DNA of 64,000 nucleotides from contig CAWGMT010000007.1 of assembly GCA_963823675.1 (NCBI GenBank), positions 806,001 to 870,000 of the forward strand, given 5' to 3'. Positions 8,472-18,551 of this stretch are shown here, in pieces. This stretch comes from CAWGMT01 sp963823675. GTDB lineage: Bacteria > Planctomycetota > Planctomycetia > Isosphaerales > Isosphaeraceae. Position 1 is the stretch's first letter, and each line of letters opens with the position of its first letter. The position numbers and the translations under genes were made by a program. Below the pieces are notes generated by a model, which worked only from the letters and a program-made list of their open reading frames with translations, was not told the DNA's origin and searched no databases.

Positions 8472-11400
8472 ATGAGAATGTTTCGAGTCACTCGTAGTCG
8501 TGCCGCGACGAATCGTCTTCGTCCTGGGAGGCGCCAGCGGGCCCTCGCTTGCAGCTTCGATTCGATGGAAGACCGCGTGCTCTTGAGCCAAACGCCGACG
8601 GGCCTCCCAACGTTCAGCACGACGGCGCAAGTAGGTGGCACCTACGACACCAACAGCTACATGGGTGTCACCCAAGCCGGTTTCTACAGCAGCAATGAAT
8701 ACTCAGCGTGGGGCTTCCTGCAGTACGGTTCCTCGTCGGCGATTTTCGGCACGGATGCCGGTGTGTCGGCCGTGAGCAGCGTGTCGTTGTCGCTCTATAA
8801 CAGCGCAACCAGTGGTAACTACGCCCCGGTTGCCGGTGATTTCAGCGTTTACGTGTTGCCCTCCAGCGAGTCGACCAACGCGACCGCTTTCCAGAGTGGC
8901 GTACAATACCAGAACACTTCGAGCGGCATCACTAGCTCCCTCTACGGCTCGCCCGCCCTGGGCAGCGGCTCTTACACCAGCGGCCCCACCAGCCTGGGCC
9001 TCCCTGGTACGACTGACGCCGCCAATGCCCCCTACCTGGTCGGCACCTGGAACGCCACTACGTTCCAGACTGGTTACCTGACCTACACCTCGACGGCGAC
9101 GACGACCAACTCGCCCACGGGCACCACGGCCGTGTCTGCCGGGTTCGGCTCGCAGGTCGCCTCGACCATTGCCACCGACCTGAACAACGACCTCCCGATC
9201 CAGCTCTGCGTGGTAGCCGCCTCCTCGGGCTTCCAGGAAGACTGGGAAGGTAACTATTCGGGGGGCGATCAGCCTGAGCTCTCGGCCGCCTACACCCAGG
9301 TCCCCAGGGTCAGCCTGAGCAGCCCGACCTACTCGGTCAACGAGACCGACCAGGTTGCGGGCCACGTCACCCCGTTGACCTTCAGCGTCACGGATACCCC
9401 CAACCCCGCGAGCACGACCTCGGTCATTGACTGGACGGCGACGAGCACCAACATTGCCGCCGGCAACTTCTCGCCCACGTCCGGCAAGCTGACGTTCACC
9501 AACAACGCCAGCCCGCAGACCGGCACGATTGATTTCAGTAACATCGTCGCCGCGGAGAACTCGGGCCAGGTGACGATCACGCTGTCCGTCGATCACACCG
9601 ACACGGCCGGCACGATCATCGGTCCCATCGGCACGGCGACCGGGACGATCAATTACATCCAGGGCACGGACGTCAGCATCAGCCCCTCGAGCGATTCCGT
9701 CAATGAGTCGGCCGGCACGGTCACGCTGACCGTGACCCGGTTCCGGCAGCACGACCGGCACAACGGCGACGACCGTCCACTACGCGACGGCCAACGGCAC
9801 ACCGTACCTGTCGAGCAATCAGGCGGAGCAAAACGCCCTTGCTGGCCGCGACTACACCGCGACCTCGGGCACGCTGTCTTGGGCGGCGGGAAACACCACC
9901 CCGCAGACGATCACCGTGCCGCTCATCGACGTGAATACGTTCGCGGGCACGCGGTACTTCACGGTGACTCTGTCCAACCCGTCCACGGGCACGGCGATCC
10001 TGCCCAATGCCCAGAGCACCATCACGATCACCGACAACACGGTCACCGGCAGCACCGTCACCGGGCCGGCAACGCCAGACGCCTCGACCCTCCCAACCGG
10101 CTTCTACGGTTCGGCGGGCGTTGAAACGACTGGTCCGTACTACACCGACACTTTCACGGCGCTGGTCTCGACCCCGCACGGGTCGTTCGGCTACTCGACC
10201 ATGCCGGTGTTCAACTTCGACACGGCCTCGGGCGTCTTCCCGGCCGATCCGTCTACGGCGAGCGTTGACAGCCTCAGACTGAGCATCTACAACACCGCGA
10301 CCACGGGCGGCTACGCCGGCACGCCCGGGAGCTTCGACGTTTACCTCCTGACTGACAACTCCGTCACCGATGACAGCCTGCGCTACCAAGGCGGCACCGG
10401 GGCCACGGGCCCGGTCGTGATCGGCACCCAGGCCACGCCGGTCCTGCTCGGCTCGGCGACGTTCACCAACAACTACGTTGGGTACAACGACTTCACGTTC
10501 GACCTGCCGAGCGGCTCGGCGGCCCAGAACGCGGTAAACGCGGCCGTCCAAGGCGACTATGACATCCGGTTCGCCATCACGCCGTCCTCGGGCAGCCCCG
10601 TGGCGGTGGACTGGGAGGGCGACTACTACGACGACCAGCCGGAGCTGCAACTGCTGACTGTCGCGTCGAACCTGCCGTCGTGGGTGACGTCTCCCAGCGG
10701 CGGCGCGACCTGGAACTCCGCCACCCACACCCTGACCGTGACTGGTGCCGCGACTATCATCGCCGACCCGGGCTCTGACTCCCCCAATATCGTCGCCTCG
10801 GGCGCCGCCGCGGTGTTGACGATCCAACCGACCAAGGTCGGGCTCGTCAATCTGGGCGGAATCACGCTCACGAGTGGTGCCAGCATCATCGTCCCCAGCG
10901 TGGGCGCGTCGCGAACGCACACCAACCACAACGTGATCGTGCTCGACTCGAACGGGACCACCGTCCCCACCTTCTCGATCGACTCATCGAGCAAGCTCGA
11001 TCTCGGGGACAACGACATGATCATCCAGAACGGCGGCAGCGAGCTTGCCAAGGTCGAGGGGCTCGCCCAAACGGGTGCCGACTATCCCAACAACGACTGG
11101 ACGGGCAACGGCCTGACCAGCTCGACTGCAAAGAGCAACGATGCCAACCAGGGCTACGAGCAGACGCTGCTAGGGGTCGCCCTCAACAGCAGCCTGCCGA
11201 GCGGGCCCTACACCAGTTGGCAGGCGGGCACCAGCACTCTTGCGCTGGGCATTAACGACATCATCGTGAAGTACACCTACAATGGCGACTTCAATCTTGA
11301 CGGCATGGTCGACGACAGCGACGCCGGGCTCCTGTCCGCCTTCTATGCCCCGGGTTCGTCCTATGGTGCCCCGGGCTCGGCGTTCGAGTATGGTGATACC

Positions 11401-11493
11401 AACGGCGACGGCTACGTCGACGACAACGATGCCGGCTTGTTCGGCGTTCTGTATGGCCTTGGCACCCCCGGTAGCGGCACCCCGCAACTCTGA
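8472..11493 (+). CDS. LEPR-XLL surface protein 1: two beta domains around a Calx-beta repeat, dockerin-like C-module (frameshifted)
   Basis: The start is the ATG at 8472 after TTGGAGGA. The N-terminus is basic and carries the LEPR-XLL type motif SMEDRVLLS (residues 31-39). A beta domain (about 8600-9300) ends FQEDWEGNYSGGDQPEL. A second copy (10080-10660) ends VDWEGDYYDDQPELQL. Between them is a Calx-beta-type repeat (VTLTVTR...YTATSGTLSWAAGN...FTVTLSNPS). The frame shifts near 9742, where one extra base is needed; the frame resumes SGSTTGTTATTVHYATA. The C-terminal ~273 residues from 10672 are the module shared with the genes at 12697 and 23726, ending in two dockerin-like loops (NGDFNLDGMVDDSDAGLL; YGDTNGDGYVDDNDAGLF). 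It is presumably exported and surface-associated; the anchoring mechanism is inferred. Confidence 0.82.
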
Positions 11494-11653
11494 TTGCGGG
11501 CCCGCCTCGCCGAGGGTTTTTCTCGACAACTCATCGCCGTCAGGGCGGCGGTGATTTATGATAGGTCCCCACGACGGGTCGGCGTTGAGCGTATCGATGT
11601 CGGCCCGCCTATTCCATGTGTCTCTGAAACGTCTTCAAGAAAGGCAGTACTGC

Positions 11654-12418
11654 ATGCACAAGTTCTGCGGTCTCGCGGCGGTGGCCCTGGTTCTGGGCCT
11701 GTCCGCCAGCACGGCCACGGCCGGCCCCCTGATCACCTTGTCGGTTGAGGGCAGCACGAGTCCAGGCGGGCCGTTCAGCAGCTCCTTGACGGTGCAGGCG
11801 GACACCACGTATTACTACGAAGTGCTCATCCAGATGTCCGCGATCGGCACGGTGGACGGCACCCACACCATCAACTCGCTCGTCCAGAACGTAGACGGCA
11901 ACAACTCCTTGTCGTTCAATTTGAATGACACGGGCACCAGTCCGGTCCCCATTAGCTTCAACGGTTCGGGAGCGCTCACGAACGGGTACCAAAACGGCAT
12001 TGGCGCCCAGGGAGGCACACCGACCGGCAACAATCTCATCGACGCCCGCCCGATCCAGAGCCCCGGCGTCTTCGTTGGTGTCCCGAGTACGCTCAGCGCA
12101 CCTGCTGCGATGCCCCCACCCCTGCTCGTGATGACGGGTACGTTCACCACCGGATCGGTGGTGTCCGGCTTGAGCTCGATTATCGATGGCTCGTTCTATG
12201 GGTCCACGAGCAGTATCAAGATCAATGACGGCGGCGCGGTGATCATCTCGAGCAGCAGCGAGAATGGCGCGAGTCCGATCGTTGGTTACGAAGGCCTGAC
12301 GCTCAAAACCGCCAGCGCCCCCCCCGTCCCCGAGCCGCCCAGCATCGCGCTGCTGGGCCTGAGCCTCGTCGTCGTCGTCCTGGCGGCCATGCGTCGCCCC
12401 AAGAAGGTCTTGGCCTGA
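11654..12418 (+). CDS. PEP-CTERM secreted protein
   Basis: The start is the ATG at 11654, which places a clear signal peptide first (CGLAAVALVLGLSASTATAG). It is preceded by AAGAAAGG. The ectodomain (ITLSVEGSTSPGGPFSSSL ... SFYGSTSSIKINDGGAVIIS) is homologous to residues ~673-865 of the nuclease-bearing surface protein encoded next (LANLQILASASASGPFTSTL ... SFAGATSSIKINGGTVVIIS). It ends in a PEP-CTERM sorting signal: PVPEPPS, a hydrophobic helix (IALLGLSLVVVVLAA) and basic residues (MRRPKK). In this family the tail is processed by an exosortase, none of which is in the window. A strong terminator follows at 12442. Confidence 0.88.
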   Translation: MHKFCGLAAVALVLGLSASTATAGPLITLSVEGSTSPGGPFSSSLTVQADTTYYYEVLIQMSAIGTVDGTHTINSLVQNVDGNNSLSFNLNDTGTSPVPISFNGSGALTNGYQNGIGAQGGTPTGNNLIDARPIQSPGVFVGVPSTLSAPAAMPPPLLVMTGTFTTGSVVSGLSSIIDGSFYGSTSSIKINDGGAVIISSSSENGASPIVGYEGLTLKTASAPPVPEPPSIALLGLSLVVVVLAAMRRPKKVLA

Positions 12419-12441
12419 CCCCAGGCCTCCTCGCCGTCACC

Positions 12442-12485
12442 GAGTCGCCGGCGGACCTTGTGTGTCCGCCGGCGACTCAATCTTT
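12442..12485 (+). terminator. Rho-independent terminator
   Basis: A perfect 15-bp stem, GAGTCGCCGGCGGAC with its complement, encloses a 7-base loop (CTTGTGT) and is followed by AATCTTTT. It lies 24 bases after the stop of the PEP-CTERM gene. Confidence 0.8.
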
Positions 12486-12696
12486 TGTCGCCATACCGGG
12501 CTCGGCCGGAGGTCGGCACGACCGCCGCTTGACGCTCGCGCGTCTGGCAGTTCAAGAAGTTACCTGTTGCCGCTCTCAGCGCAACAGCCTATCATCATAT
12601 CAAGCTCACTAGCGGCCTATCGTCTTGGGGACAGCCGGACCTTGAGGCTCCAGGGGTTTCCATCTTTTCGTCTATTCAGGCTCACAGAGGAACTTG

Positions 12697-15600
12697 ATGC
12701 CGCGCCGTTCCGCCCAACTCTCCAAGTCCAAGCGTCGAATCCTGCGGTCCTTCAGGCTCGAGATCCTGGAGGAACGCCGGCTCTTGTCCGGGACCACGAC
12801 GCTGCGCATCGTGACGTACAACATCGAGTCGGACATTTACTCGCAAGGAATCGTGGCACCGCCTGAACCGGCCTTCGCGACGGTTCTCGAGGCGATCGGC
12901 GCGGAGAATGTCAGCGGAGATTCCCAGCCGATCGACATCCTGGCTCTTCAGGAGACCTCTGGCAATACCCTGACTGCCGCACCGATCGTGAGCGCGCTCA
13001 ACGGTTATTACGGCGCCGGGACGTACGCCTACTGCACGTTCCAGCCAAGCACCACGGGACAGACCGACGGCAACGGACCGAACGCGCTGATCTACAACAC
13101 GACCACGGTGACCTTGGTCGGCGTCGAGGGGATCGGTACGCCGAGCGATGGTGGGTATCCGCGGCAGCCGGTGCGATACGAATTCCAGCCGGTGAACGGC
13201 AGCGCCGCCGATGATTTCTATGTGTACGACTCTCACTACAAGTCGGGCGACGAGACGGTGGACAACGACGGAGCGCACCGCCAGGCGGAGGCCGAGGCAA
13301 TCGTTGCGGACGCCGCGACGTTGCCCGCGAACGCGCGAATCCTCTATGTGGGCGACTACAACTGCTTCTCTGCGACCGACCCCGGTTACGCGACGATCAC
13401 GGCCCCCGGGCCGAACCAGGGATTCGATCCGATCAACCAGCCGGTCTTCCGCAACGGTCCCTTGCAGACGATGACGGAGACGGACACGGCTCTCGAGGAA
13501 CGCCTCGACTTCGAACTGCCCACGAACAACGTGTTGACCGATCCGACCGGGGGCCTGTATCTGGTCCCGGGTTCGTACCATGTATTCGGCAATGATGGGT
13601 CCACGAGGAATGTGAGCGAGGGGAGCACCGCGCTCCCCGGGCTTCCTAACAGAACGACGGTGCTCGAGGACCTGACCCTCAGCAGCGACCACCTTCCGGT
13701 CGTCGCCGACTATACGGACACGGTCACCGCGCCGGTCGGACCCGCCATCGGCTCGCTCTCCGTCAGCCCGACAAGCGTCTCGGCCGGGGCCACCGTCGTG
13801 CTCACGGCGAACAACGTGGTCGAGGACGGCCCGGGCAGCATCGCCTCGGTGGAGTTCTACCGCGAGAGCAATGGAATCGACGGCTTGCAGATCGGTTCCG
13901 ATGCCCCGGTTGGCAGTGGCACGCGGAGTGGCTCGAACTGGACGCTTTCGGTCTCAACGAGCGGTTTGAGCGGAGGCTCCTACACCTACTACGCGGTCGC
14001 CACAGACAACGCGAGCCAGGTCAGCAATCCGGTCTCGACGACGCTGAGCGTGAGCGGGCCGGCTACTCCGACGATCGGTACCTTCACGGCCAGCCCGTCG
14101 TCGGTCGTCGCGGGAGCCACGGTGACGCTCGACGCCGGCGACGTCACGCAGCTTGCCGGCACGATCTCGAACGTACAATTCTACAGCGAGACGAACGGAA
14201 CGTCCGGCCTTCAGGTCGGCTCGGACCTTTTCCTGGGTAACGGTACCCTGGGGGGCTCGGACTGGATCTTCAACACCGACACGATCGGGCTTCCCACGGG
14301 TACGCAGACTTACTACGCCGTCGCCACCAATGAAGACGGCGTGGAGAGCGCGACGGCGATGTTCAGCGTGAACATCACGGCCCCGCAACCGCCCTCGATC
14401 AGCTCGTTCACTGTGAGCCCGAGCTCGGTCGTACCGGGGACGTTGGTGACGCTGTCGGCCGACGACGTCACGGCCTACGGGTCGAGCAGTGTCGCCTACG
14501 TCAATTTCTACGTCGAGGACAACGGCGTCCCGGGTCTTCAAACCGATACCGATAGCTTGGTCGCTGCCGGCACCAACCAGAACAACGGCGACTGGACGGC
14601 TTCGCTCCAGACCTCCAGTTTGACGCCGGGCACGTACACCTACTACGCGGTAGCGACCGACTCCAACGACCAGACCGGCATTCCGCTTTCACAGACCTTG
14701 ACCGTGGCGGCGCCGCAGCCCACCTTGGCGAATCTCCAGATCCTGGCCAGCGCCAGCGCCAGCGGCCCCTTTACCAGCACGCTGTCGGTCACTCCGTCGG
14801 AAAATGTCTACTTTGAAGTGATCGCTCAGCTCGCCCCTGTGGGGACCACCGACGGGAGCTACACGATTACCAGCCTGAACCCCGCGACGGACGGCATCAA
14901 TAGCCTGTCGTTCAACTTGCTCGACCAAGCGACGAGTACGCTGCCGATCAGCTTCGCCACGCCCACGCTCGCTGCCCCTTGGGGCAATGGCATTGGTGCC
15001 AAGGCGGGAACGCCGCAGAGCGTGGGCGGCGGGACCAACAACGAGATCTCCACCGCTCGGCCGATTCAATCGCCCGGAGTGTTTTCGGGGGCGCTCTCCT
15101 CCGTCTTGATCGAATCTGGCAGCTTCGTCGTGGGCTCCAGCGTGCCGCAAGGGGGCATCTCGCAGGTCGCCGGCTCATTCGCCGGCGCGACTTCCTCGAT
15201 CAAGATCAACGGCGGCACGGTGGTCATCATTTCCACCAACAGCGAGAGCGGCTCCGCTCCGATCATGGGGATCGCGCCTTTGACGCTGAGCCTGGAGACG
15301 CTCCCGGCCTGGCTGGCGCCCGGCAGCGCCGTTAACTGGAACTCGAGCACCAAGACCCTGACCGTGACCGGCGCCGCGACAATCATCGCCGACCCGGGCT
15401 CTGACTCCCCCAATATCGTCGCCTCGGGCACCGCCGCGAACCTGACCATCAACCCTGCAATCATCGGCTTCGTCAACCTCGGGGGGATCACTCTCACCGA
15501 CGGGGCCAGCATCACGGTCCAAAGCGTCGGTGCCAGCCGGACCCACACCTACCATAACGTGATCGTGCTCGACTCCAACGGCACCTCCGTTCCCACTTTC

Positions 15601-16116
15601 TCGATCGACTCATCGAGCAAGCTCGACCTGCAAGATAACGACATGATCATCGAGAACGGGGGGAGCGAGCTGTCCACTGTCCAGGGGCTCGCCCAAACGG
15701 GTGCCGACTATCCCAACAACGACTGGACGGGCGACGGCCTGACCAGCTCCGTTGCCGAGAGCAACGACGCCAACCAGGGCTACGAGCAGACGCTGCTCGC
15801 CGTCGCTCTCAACGGCAGCCTGCCGAGCGGGCCCTTCACGAGCTGGCAGGCGGGTAGCGGCATGCTCGCCTTGGGCCCCAACGACGTCATCGTGAAGTAC
15901 ACATACAATGGCGACTTCAATCTTGACGGCATGGTCGACGACAGCGACGCCGGGCTCCTGTCCGCCTTCTATGCCCCGGGTGTGCCCTATGGGGCCCCCG
16001 GCACGGCGTTCGAGTATGGTGATACCAACGGCGACGGCTACGTCAACGACAGCGACGCCGGCTTGTTCGGCGTTCTGTACGGCCTTGGCACCGGTGATGA
16101 CGGCGAGCGACTTTGA
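12697..16116 (+). CDS. LEPR-XLL surface protein 2 with endonuclease/exonuclease/phosphatase domain
   Basis: The ATG at 12697 is chosen over the TTG one codon upstream because AGAGGAA precedes it. Residues 20-32 carry LEILEERRLLSG. Residues ~34-345 are an EEP-family nuclease fold: VTYNIES, ALQETS, YDSHYKSG, YVGDYNCF and the terminal SDHLPVVADY, so the key Asn, Glu, His, Asp-x-Asn and Asp-His residues are all present. Three ~107-residue Ig-like repeats start at about 348, 455 and 562 (SVSPTSVSAGATVVLTANNV; each ends YTYYAVATD). Residues 673-865 match the neighbouring PEP-CTERM ectodomain. From 868 comes the shared C-module with two dockerin-like loops. A cell-surface nuclease or phosphodiesterase is likely from the motifs; the substrate is unknown. 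The frame is intact over 1139 residues. Confidence 0.88.
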   Translation: MPRRSAQLSKSKRRILRSFRLEILEERRLLSGTTTLRIVTYNIESDIYSQGIVAPPEPAFATVLEAIGAENVSGDSQPIDILALQETSGNTLTAAPIVSALNGYYGAGTYAYCTFQPSTTGQTDGNGPNALIYNTTTVTLVGVEGIGTPSDGGYPRQPVRYEFQPVNGSAADDFYVYDSHYKSGDETVDNDGAHRQAEAEAIVADAATLPANARILYVGDYNCFSATDPGYATITAPGPNQGFDPINQPVFRNGPLQTMTETDTALEERLDFELPTNNVLTDPTGGLYLVPGSYHVFGNDGSTRNVSEGSTALPGLPNRTTVLEDLTLSSDHLPVVADYTDTVTAPVGPAIGSLSVSPTSVSAGATVVLTANNVVEDGPGSIASVEFYRESNGIDGLQIGSDAPVGSGTRSGSNWTLSVSTSGLSGGSYTYYAVATDNASQVSNPVSTTLSVSGPATPTIGTFTASPSSVVAGATVTLDAGDVTQLAGTISNVQFYSETNGTSGLQVGSDLFLGNGTLGGSDWIFNTDTIGLPTGTQTYYAVATNEDGVESATAMFSVNITAPQPPSISSFTVSPSSVVPGTLVTLSADDVTAYGSSSVAYVNFYVEDNGVPGLQTDTDSLVAAGTNQNNGDWTASLQTSSLTPGTYTYYAVATDSNDQTGIPLSQTLTVAAPQPTLANLQILASASASGPFTSTLSVTPSENVYFEVIAQLAPVGTTDGSYTITSLNPATDGINSLSFNLLDQATSTLPISFATPTLAAPWGNGIGAKAGTPQSVGGGTNNEISTARPIQSPGVFSGALSSVLIESGSFVVGSSVPQGGISQVAGSFAGATSSIKINGGTVVIISTNSESGSAPIMGIAPLTLSLETLPAWLAPGSAVNWNSSTKTLTVTGAATIIADPGSDSPNIVASGTAANLTINPAIIGFVNLGGITLTDGASITVQSVGASRTHTYHNVIVLDSNGTSVPTFSIDSSSKLDLQDNDMIIENGGSELSTVQGLAQTGADYPNNDWTGDGLTSSVAESNDANQGYEQTLLAVALNGSLPSGPFTSWQAGSGMLALGPNDVIVKYTYNGDFNLDGMVDDSDAGLLSAFYAPGVPYGAPGTAFEYGDTNGDGYVNDSDAGLFGVLYGLGTGDDGERL

Positions 16117-16193
16117 ACCGCGGCGGCGGCGACAGCCGTTCCCTCGATAATCGTCCCGGATCTCCTGCCGATCACACACGAAAGGAGTGAGCA

Positions 16194-17406
16194 ATGCTGA
16201 ACAGTCACCCTGCGGCCAGTTCTCGGCGCGCCTTTACATTAATCGAATTGCTGGTGGTCATTGCGATCATCAGCGTTCTGATCGCGCTCTTGCTCCCCGC
16301 CGTCCAGGCAGCACGCGAGGCCGCCCGCAGGATCCAGTGCGTGAACAACCTCAAGCAGATCGGGCTCGGTCTACACAACTACAATAGCGCGTTCAACTGC
16401 TTTCCCCCCGGTCGGTTCCGGCCGGATTTCGTCGTCAATGCCGTGGTGCAGAACGACTACACGAATTACAACGCGATTGACAATCCCGGCATCCGCGGTT
16501 GGAACTGGTGCGGACACTGGTCTGTCCACTGCCACATTCTCAACTACATGGAGCAGAACAACGCCTACAACGCCATGAATTTCATTACCGTCGACCATGC
16601 CCTCTTGAGTGTCACAGCGGGATCGGGGCAGACGATTATCGTCAGTCAGAACTACACGGCGTTCTGTCTGACCCAGGCTGCCTTCCTCTGCCCCTCCGAC
16701 CCCAATACCTCCGGCAACGGCGGGGTCAGCGAAAACAACTATCGGTACAATTTCGGCGGTGCCACCGTTGCCGCGGGCTCGGGGGGCACGAGCATCCAGA
16801 CGAGCTCTCCCTCGATACCCGACAATGGAGCGTTCACGATCGGGCCCGACCTTTCAACTGCGGCTATCACCGATGGCCTCTCCAGTACCGTCTTCTTTTC
16901 CGAGCGGAGCAAGGGCTCCGGGACGTTCGACGGCTCGGCGACCTCGATCAGCCAGGTGACGATCAACGACGAAATCGAAACCGACCGCGGCGTGTACGGG
17001 GGCTATGCCAACACCGTTCCTCCGGCCGACGACGCCCTGAACTACTGTATACAAGCCAATCAGACTTATGGCGGCGATCTCGGATATGTTTTTGGCAACC
17101 ACGGGCGGTACACCCCCTCGGGGGGTGGATATTCCAACGGCTGGCCCTTCGCATGGTACATCGCCACGCTCTACAACCATGTGGCGCCGCCGAACTGGAA
17201 TAACATCGATTGTGGCATTGGCTACAACATCAACGACACTCCCGGCGAAAATGCGATCGTTTCGGCCAGGAGCCATCACCCCGGTGGTGTCAATTCGCTC
17301 TTGGGCGACGGCTCGGTCAAGTTCATGAAGAACAGCATCAATCTCGCCGCCTGGCGCGCTGGGCACGCGGAATGGCGGCGAGGTCGTCAGCGGCGACAGC
17401 TACTGA
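16194..17406 (+). CDS. DUF1559 pseudopilin-like protein (frameshift near C-terminus)
   Basis: It starts at the ATG at 16194 after GAAAGGAG. The type IV pilin-like N-terminus RRAFTLIELLVVIAIISVLI continues with the DUF1559 hallmark AREAARRIQCVNNLKQIGLG. The body contains NNYRYNFGG and the C-terminal motif HHPGGVNSLLGDGSVKFM. As read, the frame runs to 17423 with an aberrant Arg-rich tail. Restoring two bases near 17355 (TGGCGCGCTGGGC, a CG run) gives the expected end AWRALGTRNGGEVVSGDSY and a stop at 17406. DUF1559 proteins are highly multicopy in Planctomycetes; a secreted or pseudopilus role is assumed but not known. Confidence 0.9.
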
Positions 17407-17564
17407 GGCTGCGTCGCGGTTAAATTGCGGGAGGCTCGAGCGTTCGGTGAGGGCGTCCCGCGAACGGCCGGAACAGCTTGCTTTTCCTACCTTGAGGCAG
17501 GAGTTAATCTGACGCCGGTTCAAGAACATCACGCAAGCTTTAATGTTTTTTCATCGGAAATTCA

Positions 17565-17592
17565 TTTACGTTCGGATCCGGTCGGTTATAGT
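17565..17592 (+). promoter_or_regulatory. Sigma-70-like promoter upstream of PEP-CTERM gene
   Basis: TTTACG at 17565 and TATAGT at 17587 are separated by 16 bases in an AT-rich leader, 57 bases upstream of the ATG at 17650. Confidence 0.4.
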
Positions 17593-17649
17593 ACTTTTTC
17601 GTTTGTTCCAATTGCATCCTCCGGGCAACACCATCGGGAGAACGAGCTC

Positions 17650-18324
17650 ATGCGGTCAATCTGGGTCGGCGTCTTACTCCTGTCCCTCGCGTCCACGGCG
17701 CGGGCGGACATCATCGCGGACTGGACTTTCGAGACCTCGCAACCGTCGACCGCGGGTCCGTTCGCCCCCGAGGTGGGCGCGGGCGAGGCGTCCGGGCTTC
17801 ATGCATCGAGCGCCACCGTGTACAGCAGCCCGGTGGGCAATGGCTCGGCCCACTCCTTTAGCTCGAACACCTGGGCGGTCGGAGACTACTATCAATTCAC
17901 CTTCAACACCACGGGCTTCACAGGCCTTACGCTGACCTTCGACGAGACAAGCTCGAATACCGGCCCGGGCGACTTCAAAGTCCAGACCACCCTCAATGGC
18001 ACGACTTATACGGACCTCCCGGGCGGCTCCTACTCGGTGCTGGCCAACGCGAGCCCAAACCCGTTCTGGACTTCGACGACGTACGAATCGATCTTCACCC
18101 TCACCTTTAACCTCCCGTCCGGTATTGAGGGAATCCGGCTGGTGGATACCTCGACGACTTCCGCCAGCGGCGGCACGGTGGGGACCGGGGGGACCGACCG
18201 GGTCGATAACGTGATCATCGCCGGATCCGCGGTCGTCCCCGAACCGGCGTCGCTGACGCTGCTCGGGCTCGGTCTGGCCGGCTTGGCCGCCGCCCGGTTC
18301 CGCAGCCGGCGCGCGGCCCGCTGA
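17650..18324 (+). CDS. PEP-CTERM protein, unknown ectodomain
   Basis: The ATG at 17650 follows GGGAGAACGAG and opens a signal peptide (SIWVGVLLLSLASTARA). The upstream in-frame extension to 17425 is rejected. The mature part (ADWTFETSQPSTAGPFAPEVG ... VQTTLNGTTYTDLPGGSYS) is a beta-rich domain with a DRVDNVIIAG stretch just before the sorting signal, a pattern typical of planctomycete PEP-CTERM proteins. The C-terminus VVPEPASLTLLGLGLAG plus RFRSRRAAR is a standard PEP-CTERM signal. It has its own promoter-like sequence and is followed by a long hairpin at 18451. Confidence 0.85.
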   Translation: MRSIWVGVLLLSLASTARADIIADWTFETSQPSTAGPFAPEVGAGEASGLHASSATVYSSPVGNGSAHSFSSNTWAVGDYYQFTFNTTGFTGLTLTFDETSSNTGPGDFKVQTTLNGTTYTDLPGGSYSVLANASPNPFWTSTTYESIFTLTFNLPSGIEGIRLVDTSTTSASGGTVGTGGTDRVDNVIIAGSAVVPEPASLTLLGLGLAGLAAARFRSRRAAR

Positions 18325-18450
18325 GCTTCAGACAACGGATCGGCAGGTTGAAGGGGGACCGGCGCCGACCGGGATCAGGCGTCGCGCGCCTCCCCTTCCG
18401 TAGCGGGCCAGCGAAACGAAAAGGCGAGAGGCGAGATCGGTGTCGAGAGT

Positions 18451-18502
18451 TCCGGACCGGCTAGACCTGGGTGGGTAACCACCCAGGTCTAGCCGGCCCG
18501 GA
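18451..18502. terminator. Long hairpin with GTAA loop between convergent genes
   Basis: A perfect 16-bp stem (GGCTAGACCTGGGTGG) closed by GTAA at 18475-18478 extends outward eight more pairs with one mismatch. It lies between the PEP-CTERM gene and the convergent LEPR-type gene, so it could terminate both. There is no U-tract. GUAA fits the GNRA tetraloop class. Confidence 0.6.
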
Positions 18503-18551
18503 GACAGGCTAACTTGAAGCGTATTTGAACCAACTCGGCGAACCCACGCGG

